Origin: Serpula lacrymans var. lacrymans S7.9
Lineage: Eukaryota; Basidiomycota; Agaricomycetes; Boletales; Serpulaceae
Direction of reading: 5' to 3'
Length of the DNA stretch: 64,000 nucleotides
Assembly: GCF_000218685.1 (NCBI RefSeq)
Contig: NW_006763290.1
Coordinates: forward strand, 287,540 to 351,539
The stretch's first letter is position 1. Each line of letters opens with the position of its first letter. Positions 47,664 to 58,342 of the stretch are shown here, piece after piece. The notes below the pieces were generated by a model. That model ran no database searches, was not told the DNA's origin, and was given only the letters and a program-made list of their open reading frames with translations. The translations under genes and the position numbers were made by a program.

Positions 47664-48049
47664 TGTAACAACCAAAATTTTGATATTCTGGTGCACAACT
47701 CAGACAAAGCTATAAAGGTAGTGAGGGGAGTGGTTACCCTTTGGATAGGACCGAGTTAGTTGTGGGTAAACAACAGGAGGACTTGCTGAGGAGTCTCCTT
47801 GATCTATTGGGGTATATATACTACTACAGTTGATGGAGGCAGTGGCTGATGATGTCATGGGGCACAGCCCATGTGACCAGCTCCACTGTGTGAGAAACTT
47901 GTATCTAAAAATAGAAAAGGCAGCGCAGCGCGAGAAGTGGAGTTTGAACAATAATGGAAAGTGCCACTTGGCACACAGTGTGGAAACTACAAAATAAAGT
48001 TGAAGAGGAGAATGAAATTTAAAGGTCCAAAAATCGTGTTATCGTTACA
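47664..48049 (+). mobile_element. Solo LTR family A, near-match TSD
   Basis: 386 bp, TGTAACAACC to TTATCGTTACA, with hairpin and TATATATA. Flanks GCCAT and GACAT agree at four of five bases, consistent with an old duplication. Confidence 0.75.
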
Positions 48050-48054
48050 GACAT

Positions 48055-48660
48055 CCCCTTCATGCACCATCTGCTTGCATGAGGTTTTGTCTTTTAGAAT
48101 GTGTAAGACATGGTTTGGGGCCGGGCATAAAGGATATCACATTGGAGCTTGTAACAAGAGGCATTCCATTTCACACTCTTCAGCAGGTGGAGTCCCCACC
48201 TGCAATTGTTCCTCCATATTGTGTGAACTTGGAATATTGCCAGGAAGGTTACAAACCTGACACCATTGACTATAGATGCTACGAGGATGTTCATGATAAA
48301 ATCCTGTTGTATCATCATGGGCATGCATCATTGCTGGCAGGTGGGGTAGCATGGTGTCTTGCAATTGATGTCATTTCTCCAGAAGTGGTCTTAACAGGAC
48401 CTTTGAGCAGTCCTCGGGAACCAAAAGAAATTTTTCAGGCTGTTGATGGTGGCTACTTTATTGATGACTGCTTGTTACAAGAAGAGCTTGACCTCATTTT
48501 GGGTGTCTACAGCATCTCTACTGGACATGGGCCTCAAACCTCCTAGTCATCCTGGTGGCCAAAGAATTTTACGTTCATGGGCAGCAGTCTAGATACAGGC
48601 ATTTGGACATCCTCAGCAGAGAAATGGTTTCACACGTGTTTGGAGCATATTTTTTGTAAC
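48055..48660 (+). pseudogene. Lineage-expanded hypothetical protein, fragment
   Basis: The frame 48079-48546 reads TRGIPFHTLQ, YKPDTIDYRCYEDVHDKIL, LLAGGVAWCLAIDVISPEVVL and ELDLILGVYSISTGHGPQTS. After a stop, another frame reads SSWWPKNFTFMGSSLDTG and AEKWFH. I know this block order from many uncharacterised Agaricomycete proteins. Here it is broken and truncated at its start by the LTR. Confidence 0.5.
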
Positions 48661-50001
48661 ACAACTGAGTTGAGGGGCGCAAAACAGTGGAAGAATAGTC
48701 TTTTTTCCAGTCAATTCCAAGCTGCCCAGTGATGCAATGTTTTCTGAGCATACCTTAAAATTGCAGTACTTTTGAATGAAACTATAACCATCCCCAATAT
48801 TGTAACAATCCTTACTGTGTTCAAGAACCAAGTCCTTTACTTGTTTCATTTTACAGGTTATTGGATTTTACATGAGATACAAAATGATGTTCAAGCACTT
48901 ATTATTGCCATGGACAATATATATATCCGTCTTGTATTACTAGGCATGTAAGGAGAGATTTAATATGGGAGGGAAACAACTATCAGTATGCTTGTGCCGC
49001 TCTTGCCTTTGCTGATCACTGGGCTATAGAAAGTGACACACTCATGGCTTTTTTCTTGGCCGCAGGTATGATAATGTTTTGATGTCAACCAAAAACTTTG
49101 CTGCAACAAAAATTAGTGCATCACTAAGAAAAAAAAGGCCAAACTACGCACCAATAACAGATCGAGCAGGAGCCTGCTCAAACCAGCCCACTATATTATT
49201 TTAGAAGTCTTGATAATCAAAATCTCCATCCTTTGCACGCCAGGAACTGATGCTTGACAACACAAATTGAAGCTATTTGATATGGTTAGAATATGTGTGG
49301 GTGGGTAATACAAAAACTAGCCTGAACTGCTGTGTATGATATTAAACAGGGTGTAACCAATCTCATGCCAATCAAGGCTGCGACATGGCTGCATGTTGCC
49401 TTGTTACCTGAGGCTCATCTCCCTGTATTTTCCGTGGCTGGTGTATTATTGCTTGCAGTCACATCTCGCGCTGAAGTGGAAGACATAAAAATCATCTTAT
49501 ATGCCTAGAAACCTTTTATCAGTATCAAATAGACTTTGAAATTGCAAGACTTTAATAAAAAAGTAGACTGAAACAGGTCTTTCATGACGTCGCTGTGGTC
49601 AACTTGGTAATCTATGTCATAAAGGAAGGCTGGCCACAAATCAGCTGTCACCCAAAAATCTGGGCAATGGTCTCGTATATTTGTCTGAACACTACAAAAA
49701 GGCCTGGATTTAAAATATAAAAAGTAAACAGAACTAGACTCTTACCTCTCATAAGACCAGTCATATCCGACAGGACAAAGTAATTTGCCTGTCATGTTGT
49801 GTTTGAACCCTCTATTGTCCTTAGTATGTGAACTAAGAGGAGGGCTAATAAAGGGGAGAAGAGCCATCAACCAGGGAACAGTAGCATGTTTCAAGGCACC
49901 GGTGTTGTCCCCACAAGTGGCATCAGCTTCTTTATGCAACCAAAAATAAAAACAGTGAGATATGAAAAAAAAACATTAGATAGATAAAATACATCACTAT
50001 A
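48661..50001. other. AT-rich sequence, no assignable gene
   Basis: Scattered short frames (for example YQYACAALAFADHWAIESD near 48980, AATWLHVALLPEAHLPVF near 49380) suggest dead coding sequence. No family recognised. Confidence 0.3.
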
Positions 50002-50417
50002 TGTAACAACCAAGAGTTAGTTACTCTGGCGCACACAAGAACACACTATAAAGGTAGTGATGAGGGAGTGGTTACCCCTTAAGCTGCAGAGAGTTTGTTC
50101 GTATACAACAGGAGGACTCGCTGAGGAGTCTCCTTGATCTATTGGGGTATTTATACTAATACAGAGTTTTTGTACCTATGTACTGTACAGTTGATAAAAG
50201 CAGTGGCTGATGATGTCAGAGGGTGCAGCCCGTGTAACCAGCTCCACTGTGTGAGAGAGTTTGTGTTTAAAAGAAGAATAAAGGCAATGCTGCGTGAGAA
50301 GGTGGAGTTAGAACGAAAAAGGAAAGTGCTGCATGGCACAGAGTGTGAACTATAGTAAAAAGTTAAAGCGGAGAATAAAAATTAAAGGAAAGGTCCGAAA
50401 ATTGTGTTATTGTAACA
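50002..50417 (+). mobile_element. Solo LTR with target-site duplication (family A)
   Basis: 416 bp, TGTAACAACC to TTATTGTAACA, flanked by CTATA at 49997-50001 and 50418-50422. It shares GAGTTAGTTACTCTGGCGCACACA with the copy at 25283, so these two are close relatives. Confidence 0.85.
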
Positions 50418-51518
50418 CTATACATGATACTGAGCTGTTCTTGGTCTTTAAGAACCAGCTTTTCCTTGACCTCCTGCATGTAATAAACCAGTTCTGTGTA
50501 AGCTCTGAAAAGTCAGTCATTGCTTGTGATCTGTCAGCTAAAGTCAGAGTCATCGCTTGAGGAAACTTACTCTGCAGATTCAAACCCACCCTCAGCTTCA
50601 TCATTATTGGTCTTGAAGGACCAACGGTCATTCTCCTGCACCAAGTCTCCAACATTATTGAACAATGTAACTAAACAGCATATTAACCTGCCTTTATTGA
50701 TTCTTGATTCACTTTTCCTTAATAACAAAATTGATTAGCAGCTGATTATGAGAATGAGAGAGAAACTTACGAGCATTTTCTACAGTGGTGGTGACACCTA
50801 GAATCTTTTGGTTGCTCTTTGAGATCATCTATTTGTCTCTTCACTTGAGCATTTGCTGCACGTAGCTTGCGAGTCTCATTGGGAGTTTCTTTGGTATCAG
50901 GCATAGCTAGAAAGTACCAGGAGAAGAGCTGGTAAGCTGATAGGATCACTGTAGATTGAGTGGTTTATATACTCACCAGGAGGCTGAGTTTTGTTTGTAG
51001 AGTGGTCACATTTGTCACACTTTTTGCACCGACTTGCTAACCTGTTTTTAGCGCAATACTGTTGTTGAGTAGAAGAATAGCATCATGTGGCACTTACCAT
51101 GTGCAGGATCTCACCAAACAGCAGATTGTCCCATCATTCCAAGTCATGGTCATAAACAATTTGGGTGATCTTTGAGCTGGCCACAGTTTAAACACAATAG
51201 AATCTGTAAGCGTAAGTGTAAGTTTAACCAGCAAAAAACATTGTCACAATGTTTCTCAACATCAACGATGATCAGATGTACCAGAAAACTTACAATTATG
51301 ATTTTGATACGGTACACAATGGTACAGCCAACAACACCTTGGCAGGTGTGATGCCATGATAGATTACCTTGCAGTAGTCTTTGTTACAAAGTGTATAACG
51401 GGGATGGGAGCATAGGTAAACAAGGGACTAGATGGTGGAAGAGTGGGCAAGGTTTTTTGCTGGAGAGTGCGCTAGTCATGCTTAGTAGCAGTAAATTGAG
51501 GGTTTGTGGTAGCGGTGA
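50418..51518. other. AT-rich sequence with minus-strand remnants
   Basis: Minus frames include a helical piece (NETRKLRAANAQVKRQIDDL near 50880) and a Cys-rich piece (CKKCDKCDHSTNK near 51020). Possibly the N-terminal zinc-finger part of a hAT-like transposase; weak. Confidence 0.25.
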
Positions 51519-51935
51519 TGTTATGATACACAATTTTTGGACCTTTAAATTTCATTCTCCTCTTTAACTTTCTTTTGTAGTTTTCACACACTGTGCCATG
51601 CGGCACTTTCTATTTTTTTGTTCAAACTCCACCTTTCTTGCGCTGCACTGCTTTTCTTTATTCTTAGCTACAAGTCTCTCACACAGTGGAGCTGGTCACA
51701 TGGGCTGTGCCCTATGACATCATCAGCCACTGCCTTCATCAACTGTATAGTACACATGTACAAATAGTCTATAGATGTATATAAACCCCAATAGATCAAG
51801 GAGGATCCTCAGTGAGTCCTCCTGTTGTTTACCCACAACTAACTCGGTCCTATCTCAAAGGGTAACCACTCCCACTAACTTCACTACTGCTTGTCTGAGT
51901 TGTGCGCCAGAGTATACAAACTCTTCATTGTTACA
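51519..51935 (-). mobile_element. LTR family A copy, minus strand
   Basis: The reverse complement runs TGTAACAATG to GTATCATAACA, 417 bp, with hairpin and TATA. Flanks GGTGA and GGCAA do not match convincingly. Confidence 0.7.
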
Positions 51936-52039
51936 GGCAAGGTATGAGTCACACACAATGTCACACTCATGTGGGACTCAGATTTAGACAGCTGTCTGAT
52001 GTATTTTATTCAACAACCAATATATATATGAGTGCGGCC

Positions 52040-54530
52040 AGATGGCCGTGTGGTGTGCCTACAGAGAATTGACCCATCCATCATTTTCTCCTTCACCATA
52101 TTCCAGACTTAAGTCAAGGTTGTCATTGAGAGATCCATCTGAGCTAACTTTACTATCACTTCTTCGAGCTCGTTGCCCTCATCCCTGGGAGCATCAACTT
52201 TTATGCCATCATCAGAGTTTTTATCTGGATCTTGCACTCTTCCTTCAGTTACCCAGCCCTCAGCTGGATGTTAGCCAGCATGGCCGTGCTGGCCAACTCC
52301 ACTGCATATAAACCTCATAAACATATCACGGTCAGCAAATCTGGATAAAAAGATATCAGTAGTCAAAATTTAGATATTTGCTAGGGCTTACATATTAACG
52401 TAGTATGTTGACCAATCTGACTCTTCCCCATGACTACGACCAGCTAATGAACCAGCTCTTATTAGTTCTGTTGTCCTGCCCTCAGCAAAACATGGGATGA
52501 GGTGGCAACCTCTAATAACCTCCAATGGATCTAAGAATCCAAATATGCATGGGTCGTGAGCAGGAAAAAATCCAACTTTGGGCAGCTTGCCGGCTTGCAG
52601 GCCAGATGGATGTTCATTGATGACCCCAAACCAGTGTACCCATAAAAATTGCATCTCGTGTATTGAATCACTATTCCCAACATGAACAAGTTGAGCATGG
52701 AAGATGCCCATTATTCATGCAAACTAAAATGGTTTGTTATCTTTTTTGGACTCGCAGGCAAGCACAATCACATTGCTCTGCCTCTTTGGATTCATAATAA
52801 CTTGGTCTCGTCTTATGTTGTACGTAGTGTTATTGATTTTAATTAGCTTTGAAGAATAGAGGCAGTTGTCCAGGATATACACAGTATTGTGTTGCTCATT
52901 TGTGAACCCATATTCATTGTAGTCCAATCCCATAAGGCAATACAAGAAGTGACCTTTGAGTTTACGGATAAAATCCTGGAAAAGCATCAGGCCAGAGTTG
53001 TTTGCAAGGAAAATTTGAAATACCGTAATTGCAGGGCTGTCTGGGTACTGGTGTAACAAAGCAGCATTTTCAATCGGATGATTACACAAATCAGATATAT
53101 GATGATGCAATTTGACCAGCGTAGAACAGAGGGGTCTGCCTCAGCGAAGGGTACATGATGATAATGACTCCCCCCTACGATGTCTTCCCCAGATGATGCA
53201 GATATTCACTAAAGTAAAGCTCTCCGCCGCTCATGCCTTTTAAGTTGCTTGGCGACCCTATTTTTGTTGGTGAGAGCATAGAGTGCTTTTATAAACCTAT
53301 GAGCAAGTTCACCCTAAAGTGTCGACAAAGTAGTGGTGAGTGAAGATTTTGCATATTCCACAATTGAAGAGCTGTAGTTTGCAAGGGCATAAAATTTGTA
53401 AGTACTGAGATTGAAGGCCTTGGATTTTGGTTCAGCTTTTGGAGCTGGCATTTTGATGCAGATAGGCTGCCCTTTCCTTGGGAAGTTCCTTAGTATTGAA
53501 AGCTGGGCAGACCGTGTTTCAAAAGCTTCTCAACTCTCGCCCAAGATCCTGACAGTTTCCTTTAACATCTCTAACATTGTGTTGGTATGGATTTGGAGCT
53601 TTGCAAAAGCATGCCATTGGGCAAAACGGAAAAGAAGGATGATAATGATTTGATCATATTCAGGAGGGAATAGACCTTCAGATGCTGGGATAGAGCACTG
53701 AGAAACATAAAAATAAAAGGTATATAACAGCGCAGTGGAGTCTGGGACGGACAAGCTTTTACAAACTTGACACACTTGCAACAAGTCTTCAAAGTCTCTA
53801 GTGGCCAATTTTTTCATTTCAGAAGCATTATCATGAAACTTGCGAATTGTGTTTCAGCCAAAGGTAGGAATCTGGCAAAATCTATAAAGTTCTCAAAAAA
53901 AGCCATAAATCAAATGAATAATACAATAGAAAAAATACCTGGCATCCAATTCTGAAACACAAGAGCCTCTTGGAGAGACACTATACAAAAAATGTATCAA
54001 GTGAGTAAAAACAGCCTTCCACGTACAGAGCTCACACTTGTGCATCAAGTCAACTACGAGCATAGAAAAGACACTGAACCCAAAGGAATTATGTTTTTTG
54101 CCAAACACTTTCTATAGACAATGAAGCAATCTTGCAAATGTAATTTTTGGGACATTTACCAGTGTTAGCGCAAGTAATTCCTTCTCCAGAAGCCATTTGA
54201 TGGCAGCTCCATCAATTGGCGTGTGTTCACAATAAATATACTCCCTTGCTCTTACCACTTTATCAATTATATACATGTGCACCTGTTGAATGCAATCTGC
54301 AATATCTGCAAGCAGCCCTAAATTATGTATAGACTTCATTGACACAAAGCAGCAAGGGCAAGGGTGCAATCCTTTGTCTCGAATGGTGGCCAAAAGAACT
54401 CTGGGAAGAATTACTGAGCATGGAAATATGATGAAATAAGGATAAAGAAGATACCAACTTCTCCTGATAATTGGCAGAATACATAAATATTTGAGGATAC
54501 ACTCCACAAAAGATCCCGTTTATATATTTA
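52040..54530 (-). pseudogene. Second Plavaka-like transposase, decayed
   Basis: Minus-strand blocks in order: VLLATIRDKGLHPCPCCFVS with SIHNLGLLADI (54420-54300), FSMLVVDLMHKCELCTWKAV (about 54060), KKLATRDFEDLLQ (about 53810) with LLFRFAQWHAFAKLQIHT, FTNEQHNTVYILDN with NTTYNIRRDQ (about 52900-52790), and FLDPLEVIRGCHLIPCFAEGRTTE (52550-52450). A GTAAGC..TATCCAG intron between WSTYYVNM and FADRDMFMRF (about 52393-52342) is preserved. Stops and frameshifts lie between blocks. It belongs to a different subfamily from the copy at 39.5-42.4 kb (CPCPxC and LMLVVDLMHE type). Confidence 0.65.
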
Positions 54531-54779
54531 ATCACAATGCTATGTTAATAAGCTGCTAGAAATTCAGCATCAAGAAGAATATCCCAGACACCCTGGAATA
54601 GCTTACGCCAACAATGTGCAAGGAGTCTATTCCACATAGTCTTTGAAATATTCCCAAGTTTGCTGGTGAAGAATCACTGGATAGTGTCAGGAAGCTTGTT
54701 TTATAGTCAATAAAGGTACTTCCTAATAGACAATGGTTACACTTACCGAAGGAATATACACTATGTGATGGCACACACC

Positions 54780-56450
54780 AGAGTTAGGCTGCACACAAAT
54801 ATACTTGGAAAGGTTGCCGAAGTATATATATACTGGTAGATCTGTGATGAAGTCAATGGATAGGTTCTTGAATGATTCTGTAGTCTTTGGGCCCAAAATT
54901 GGTTGGATGGGTATTTTAATTGGATTACTAATCACCTTGCTTTGTTGGCATATTGCACATCCTGTGACATAATCTTTGATCATCTGTGTTATACCTGGCC
55001 AATAGTAATGTCTTGTTACTAATTGGGTTGTTTTTAGTTGTCCTGAGTGTCCAGCTGTTACTGAATCGTGTTGTTGTTGAATACATGCTTTTCTCTCGGT
55101 TCCTGTGGGAATGTAATGGCAACCTTTGTAAAACACATTATCATTTTTCATGGTCCAATCCTTGGGGTCCGAGCACATTGGTAATGTGATTCTTTCATGT
55201 AAACTAGTTTGTATACGTGTGAAAAATGGGTCGGTGTTTGCTACTGCAGCAAAAAACAGTTTTTGGGAGTAGTGGTGTGTCTTGTTCTTCGTCTTCTGTA
55301 TATAAATCTGATCTTCTGGAAAGATTGTCCGGAATTGTCATTTGTGTTCCGGGTACATGTTTCAGGGTATAATTGTACTGTGAGAGTAGAAGTTGCCAGC
55401 ACATTTGCTGTGGTGTCAATTTTCTGGCTTCTTGCCAATACATGAGATTTCTGTGGTCGGTTAATATCTCTACCGTGTGGGCACTGCCTAGGATGTAATG
55501 TTTCCATTCTTCTAGTCCTCTGATGACGGCAAGCAGTTCCTTGTTGTATATTTGGTAGTTCTTTTTGGCTGGTGATAACAATTTGGAGAAGGCATATGGA
55601 TGCCATACTCCATTGTCATTGGGTTGGTTTAACACTGCTCTAGTTGTGTGTTTGGATGTGTCTGCCGCAATTTTTGATGGTTTATTTGGGTCTGGTATCT
55701 GGGTAACCGGCAATTTGCTAAAACAGTGTTTCAGTAGCGTAAATGTGTCTTCTTCGGCTTTTGTCCAATTCCAAGTTTTCCCTTTTTCTAGTAGGGCGTT
55801 GAGTGGTTTTGCAAGTGCTGAGTAGTGACCAATGAATTTGCGGTAGAAGTTGCCAAATCCAAGGAACTTTTGAACCTCATTGATATTAGTCGGTGTAGGC
55901 CAATTTTGGATTTCTGCCAGTTTTACTGGGTCCATTTGTACCTGGTTGTGATGGACAATCATGCCAAGATATTCTATTTTGGCCACATCAAACGTGCATT
56001 TTTCTAGTTTTAGGTATAGGTCATTTTTGCGTAGGCGTTGTAATACCCATTTCATCCGTAGAATGTGTTTTTCTGGTCCCTTGCTGAATATGAGCATATC
56101 ATCCATGTATATGATAAGCCATCCTTCATTTATCATATCTGCGAAGAAGTCATTCATCATGTGTTAGAAGGTGGCCGGGGAGTTGCACATGCTGAAGAAC
56201 ATGACTGTGGGTTTGAAGAGTCCTTTTCTGGCTCTGAACACTGCTTTCCATTTGTCTCCTTGCTTTATCCTGACATTTTTATATCCCCAACGTAGATCTA
56301 ATTTTGTGAAATGTGAAGCTCCACAGAGTTTGTCTATCAGGTTGGGGATCATGGGCAGTGGGTAGGGATCTCAGATCGTTTGTTTATTGAGCTGTTGGTA
56401 GTCCTGGCATGGTCGTGCACATCCATCACCTCTTCAACTTTGAACTTTCC
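54780..56450 (-). pseudogene. Ty3/gypsy RT-RNase H-integrase remnant
   Basis: RT blocks: [20 protein letters not shown] (about 56310-56250), then YMDDMLIFSKG with the catalytic pair DD (about 56110) and VHHNQVQMDPVKLAEIQNWP. RNase H: IAADTSKHTTRAVLNQ, then KELLAVIRGLEEWKHYI and ILTDHRNL. The integrase zinc finger H-H-C-C (HDSVTAGHSGQLKT, CAICQQSK) lies at 55060-54940, and the core is cut after LSIDFITDLPV. Two stops in the RT part (56163-56165 and about 56370) each sit where one C-to-T change from a sense codon explains them. The ~318-residue stretch from 56160 to 55204 is open. No matching LTRs flank it. Confidence 0.8.
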
Positions 56451-56605
56451 TTCCCCTTCCTGGTGTTAGAATATACTGTTAGAATATACTCTGACATACC
56501 AATACTCCATAGGATAATACCTCTGATCTGTAAGCCAGCCCAGCATGCAGCAGCTATACTATGTAAGATGTCTGTGGTTGCATGTCATGTATATTGTATA
56601 ACTTT

Positions 56606-56678
56606 GGCCATATAGCTCAATTGGTAGAGCAGCTGGCATGTATCCATAAGGTTCCAGGTTCAATCCCTGGTCTGGTCA
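56606..56678 (+). repeat. tRNA-like Pol III head (tRNA pseudogene or SINE start)
   Basis: 73 nt with an A box TAGCTCAATTGG (56613-56624), D-stem GCTC/GAGC, B box GGTTCAATCCC (56657-56667), T-stem CCAGG/CCTGG and an acceptor pair GGCCATA/TCTGGTC with a mismatch. The anticodon arm is poorly paired and U33 is missing, so it is not a functional tRNA. No CCA or terminator directly follows. Non-tRNA sequence continues to about 56940, as in SINEs. Confidence 0.55.
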
Positions 56679-56951
56679 ATATCCAATTTTATCACCTGAG
56701 TCACTACAACCAGTCACGGCCAGTCTACATTTTATGGAGGCAAGGACTGAATGTGGGAACTAGAAGCCCATCTGGACAATTCTGGCAATGCTGTTCACAA
56801 ATTTTATTCTAAGAGTTCCTCAGCTTCTAGGAAGTTTAGAGGCATATATTCAAATCTTTTCAATTCTCTTTTTCAACCTATGCCCAAAAAATTTACTACT
56901 GCCACCAGAATTCAGTTGAGCCTGAAATTTGAGCCTTAGAAGGGGGGTAGT

Positions 56952-57529
56952 ATTATGATACACAATTTTTGGACCTTAAACTTTCACTCTCCTACTTACT
57001 TCTTTCTTCTTTTGGACCTTTATGCCAGGCAGCATTTTCCATTTTATTTCAAACTCCACTTATACTTTCACTTTCTTGTGCTGTGCAGCTTCCTTACAGT
57101 GACTCCAAAAACCCTTTCCATATTGACTAAAAATGTCATATATGAAGCACACCATCTAATTAACCAATCTATGTGAAACTCAGCTGCTGCCCAAGAGGCT
57201 ATAGAAACGACTTTATTATTTACCTATGTGAAACTACAATAGATGTTAGTTTAAGGTGATCTCTAATAAATGTAATGTAACATACCTCAGCCGCTGCCCA
57301 AGAGGCTATAGAAACAACTGAGGTATTTCTATACTAAGCCCCCTACTACTTATAGTTGGAGGTGCTACTCGCTACAGTATAATGACTCCTAGGAGAACAA
57401 TGGTGACTCCATGGAGTGGTGGCTATGCTCCATGGAGAACAATGGCTGAAGGGAGTTTATGCACTCCTTCCATCACCCTCCATGCTTGTTGTAGTTGTGC
57501 ACCAGAGTATAAAAACTTTAGTTGTTACA
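56952..57529 (-). mobile_element. Variant family-A LTR carrying the promoter/leader module
   Basis: The outer parts match family A: the reverse complement starts TGTAACAACT at 57529 and ends GTGTATCATAATA at 56952. The middle (about 57165-57437) is the promoter/leader module, copy 3. It has three palindromes at 57428, 57407 and 57386, TATAAG, the leader with intron-like insert, and then the intron-less leader copy. Either the module inserted into an LTR or this is a distinct LTR subfamily. Confidence 0.55.
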
Positions 57530-57799
57530 CATGCCATCTGAAGCCGAAGCTCAGTTGTGGCACCACCTGTGGTTATTGAAACCAAAGGTGGGCTCCCCCC
57601 AAAAGGCCTGTCATTCAGAAAAGACTAGGCCAAGTGGCCCAAACATTTATTTGTTCTGACACTACTGGTGGGCACTTGCTGAAGTGGAGCTAGCGGGTTT
57701 TGATTGATCACTTGGTGCATGATTGCCTATTCCAGTCATCAAATCACAACTTCAGCATTGTTCAAACTGGTAAGCACCTGGAATTGTAGAAATTAACTC

Positions 57800-57910
57800 A
57801 TTGACATTTTGTATAAAGACATCACAGCATGTTCAGCATGGGATCTGGCCAGATCTGGCCATCTTTCCCCCAAATTTTGCACTTTTGGAGGTACTGAGCC
57901 TGGTGTCAGG
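57800..57910 (+). repeat. Dispersed repeat, copy 2
   Basis: Same block order as 21960-21845 on the minus strand (TGACATTTT, AAAGACATCACAGCAT, GATCTGGCC, CATCTTTCCCCCAAA, GGTGTCAGGT). Confidence 0.5.
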
Positions 57911-58342
57911 TTTATGTTGGAAGTATAGGGAACGCACAAGCGTAGTACAGCGTGGTGTAGAGGAGTGGCGCAGGCGCCAAATCCGGAAAGTACAGTAGTT
58001 GGGGTGGCCCGTGCACCCAATATACCGCATCATATTTTTTGGTTCCTTCACTTATATATGCTGTTACTGCCTCCATATTTTTGATTTTGAAGGGCCGAAA
58101 TGTTGCCTTGAAATTCAAAATTTTGCATGCAATTTTCGAAAATTTCCTTATGGTGAAGTGTTTTTTTTTGCGAATACTTTTTGCTAAGACCAAAATGTTG
58201 AGTGAAGTGGAGTTTTCTACTGCGTTTTAAAAGAAACTGAAATTTCGGAGTTCTCATTGCAAGTATATCAGTAGGATCTACTGCACTACTCAGATAAGGA
58301 TATTTGACCCATATAACTCGGATATCCTGATAGTCGTGTAAG
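57911..58342. other. Spacer downstream of ITC1
   Basis: AT-rich with T and A runs. No gene seen. It marks the change from repeats to the ITC1 gene. Confidence 0.35.
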
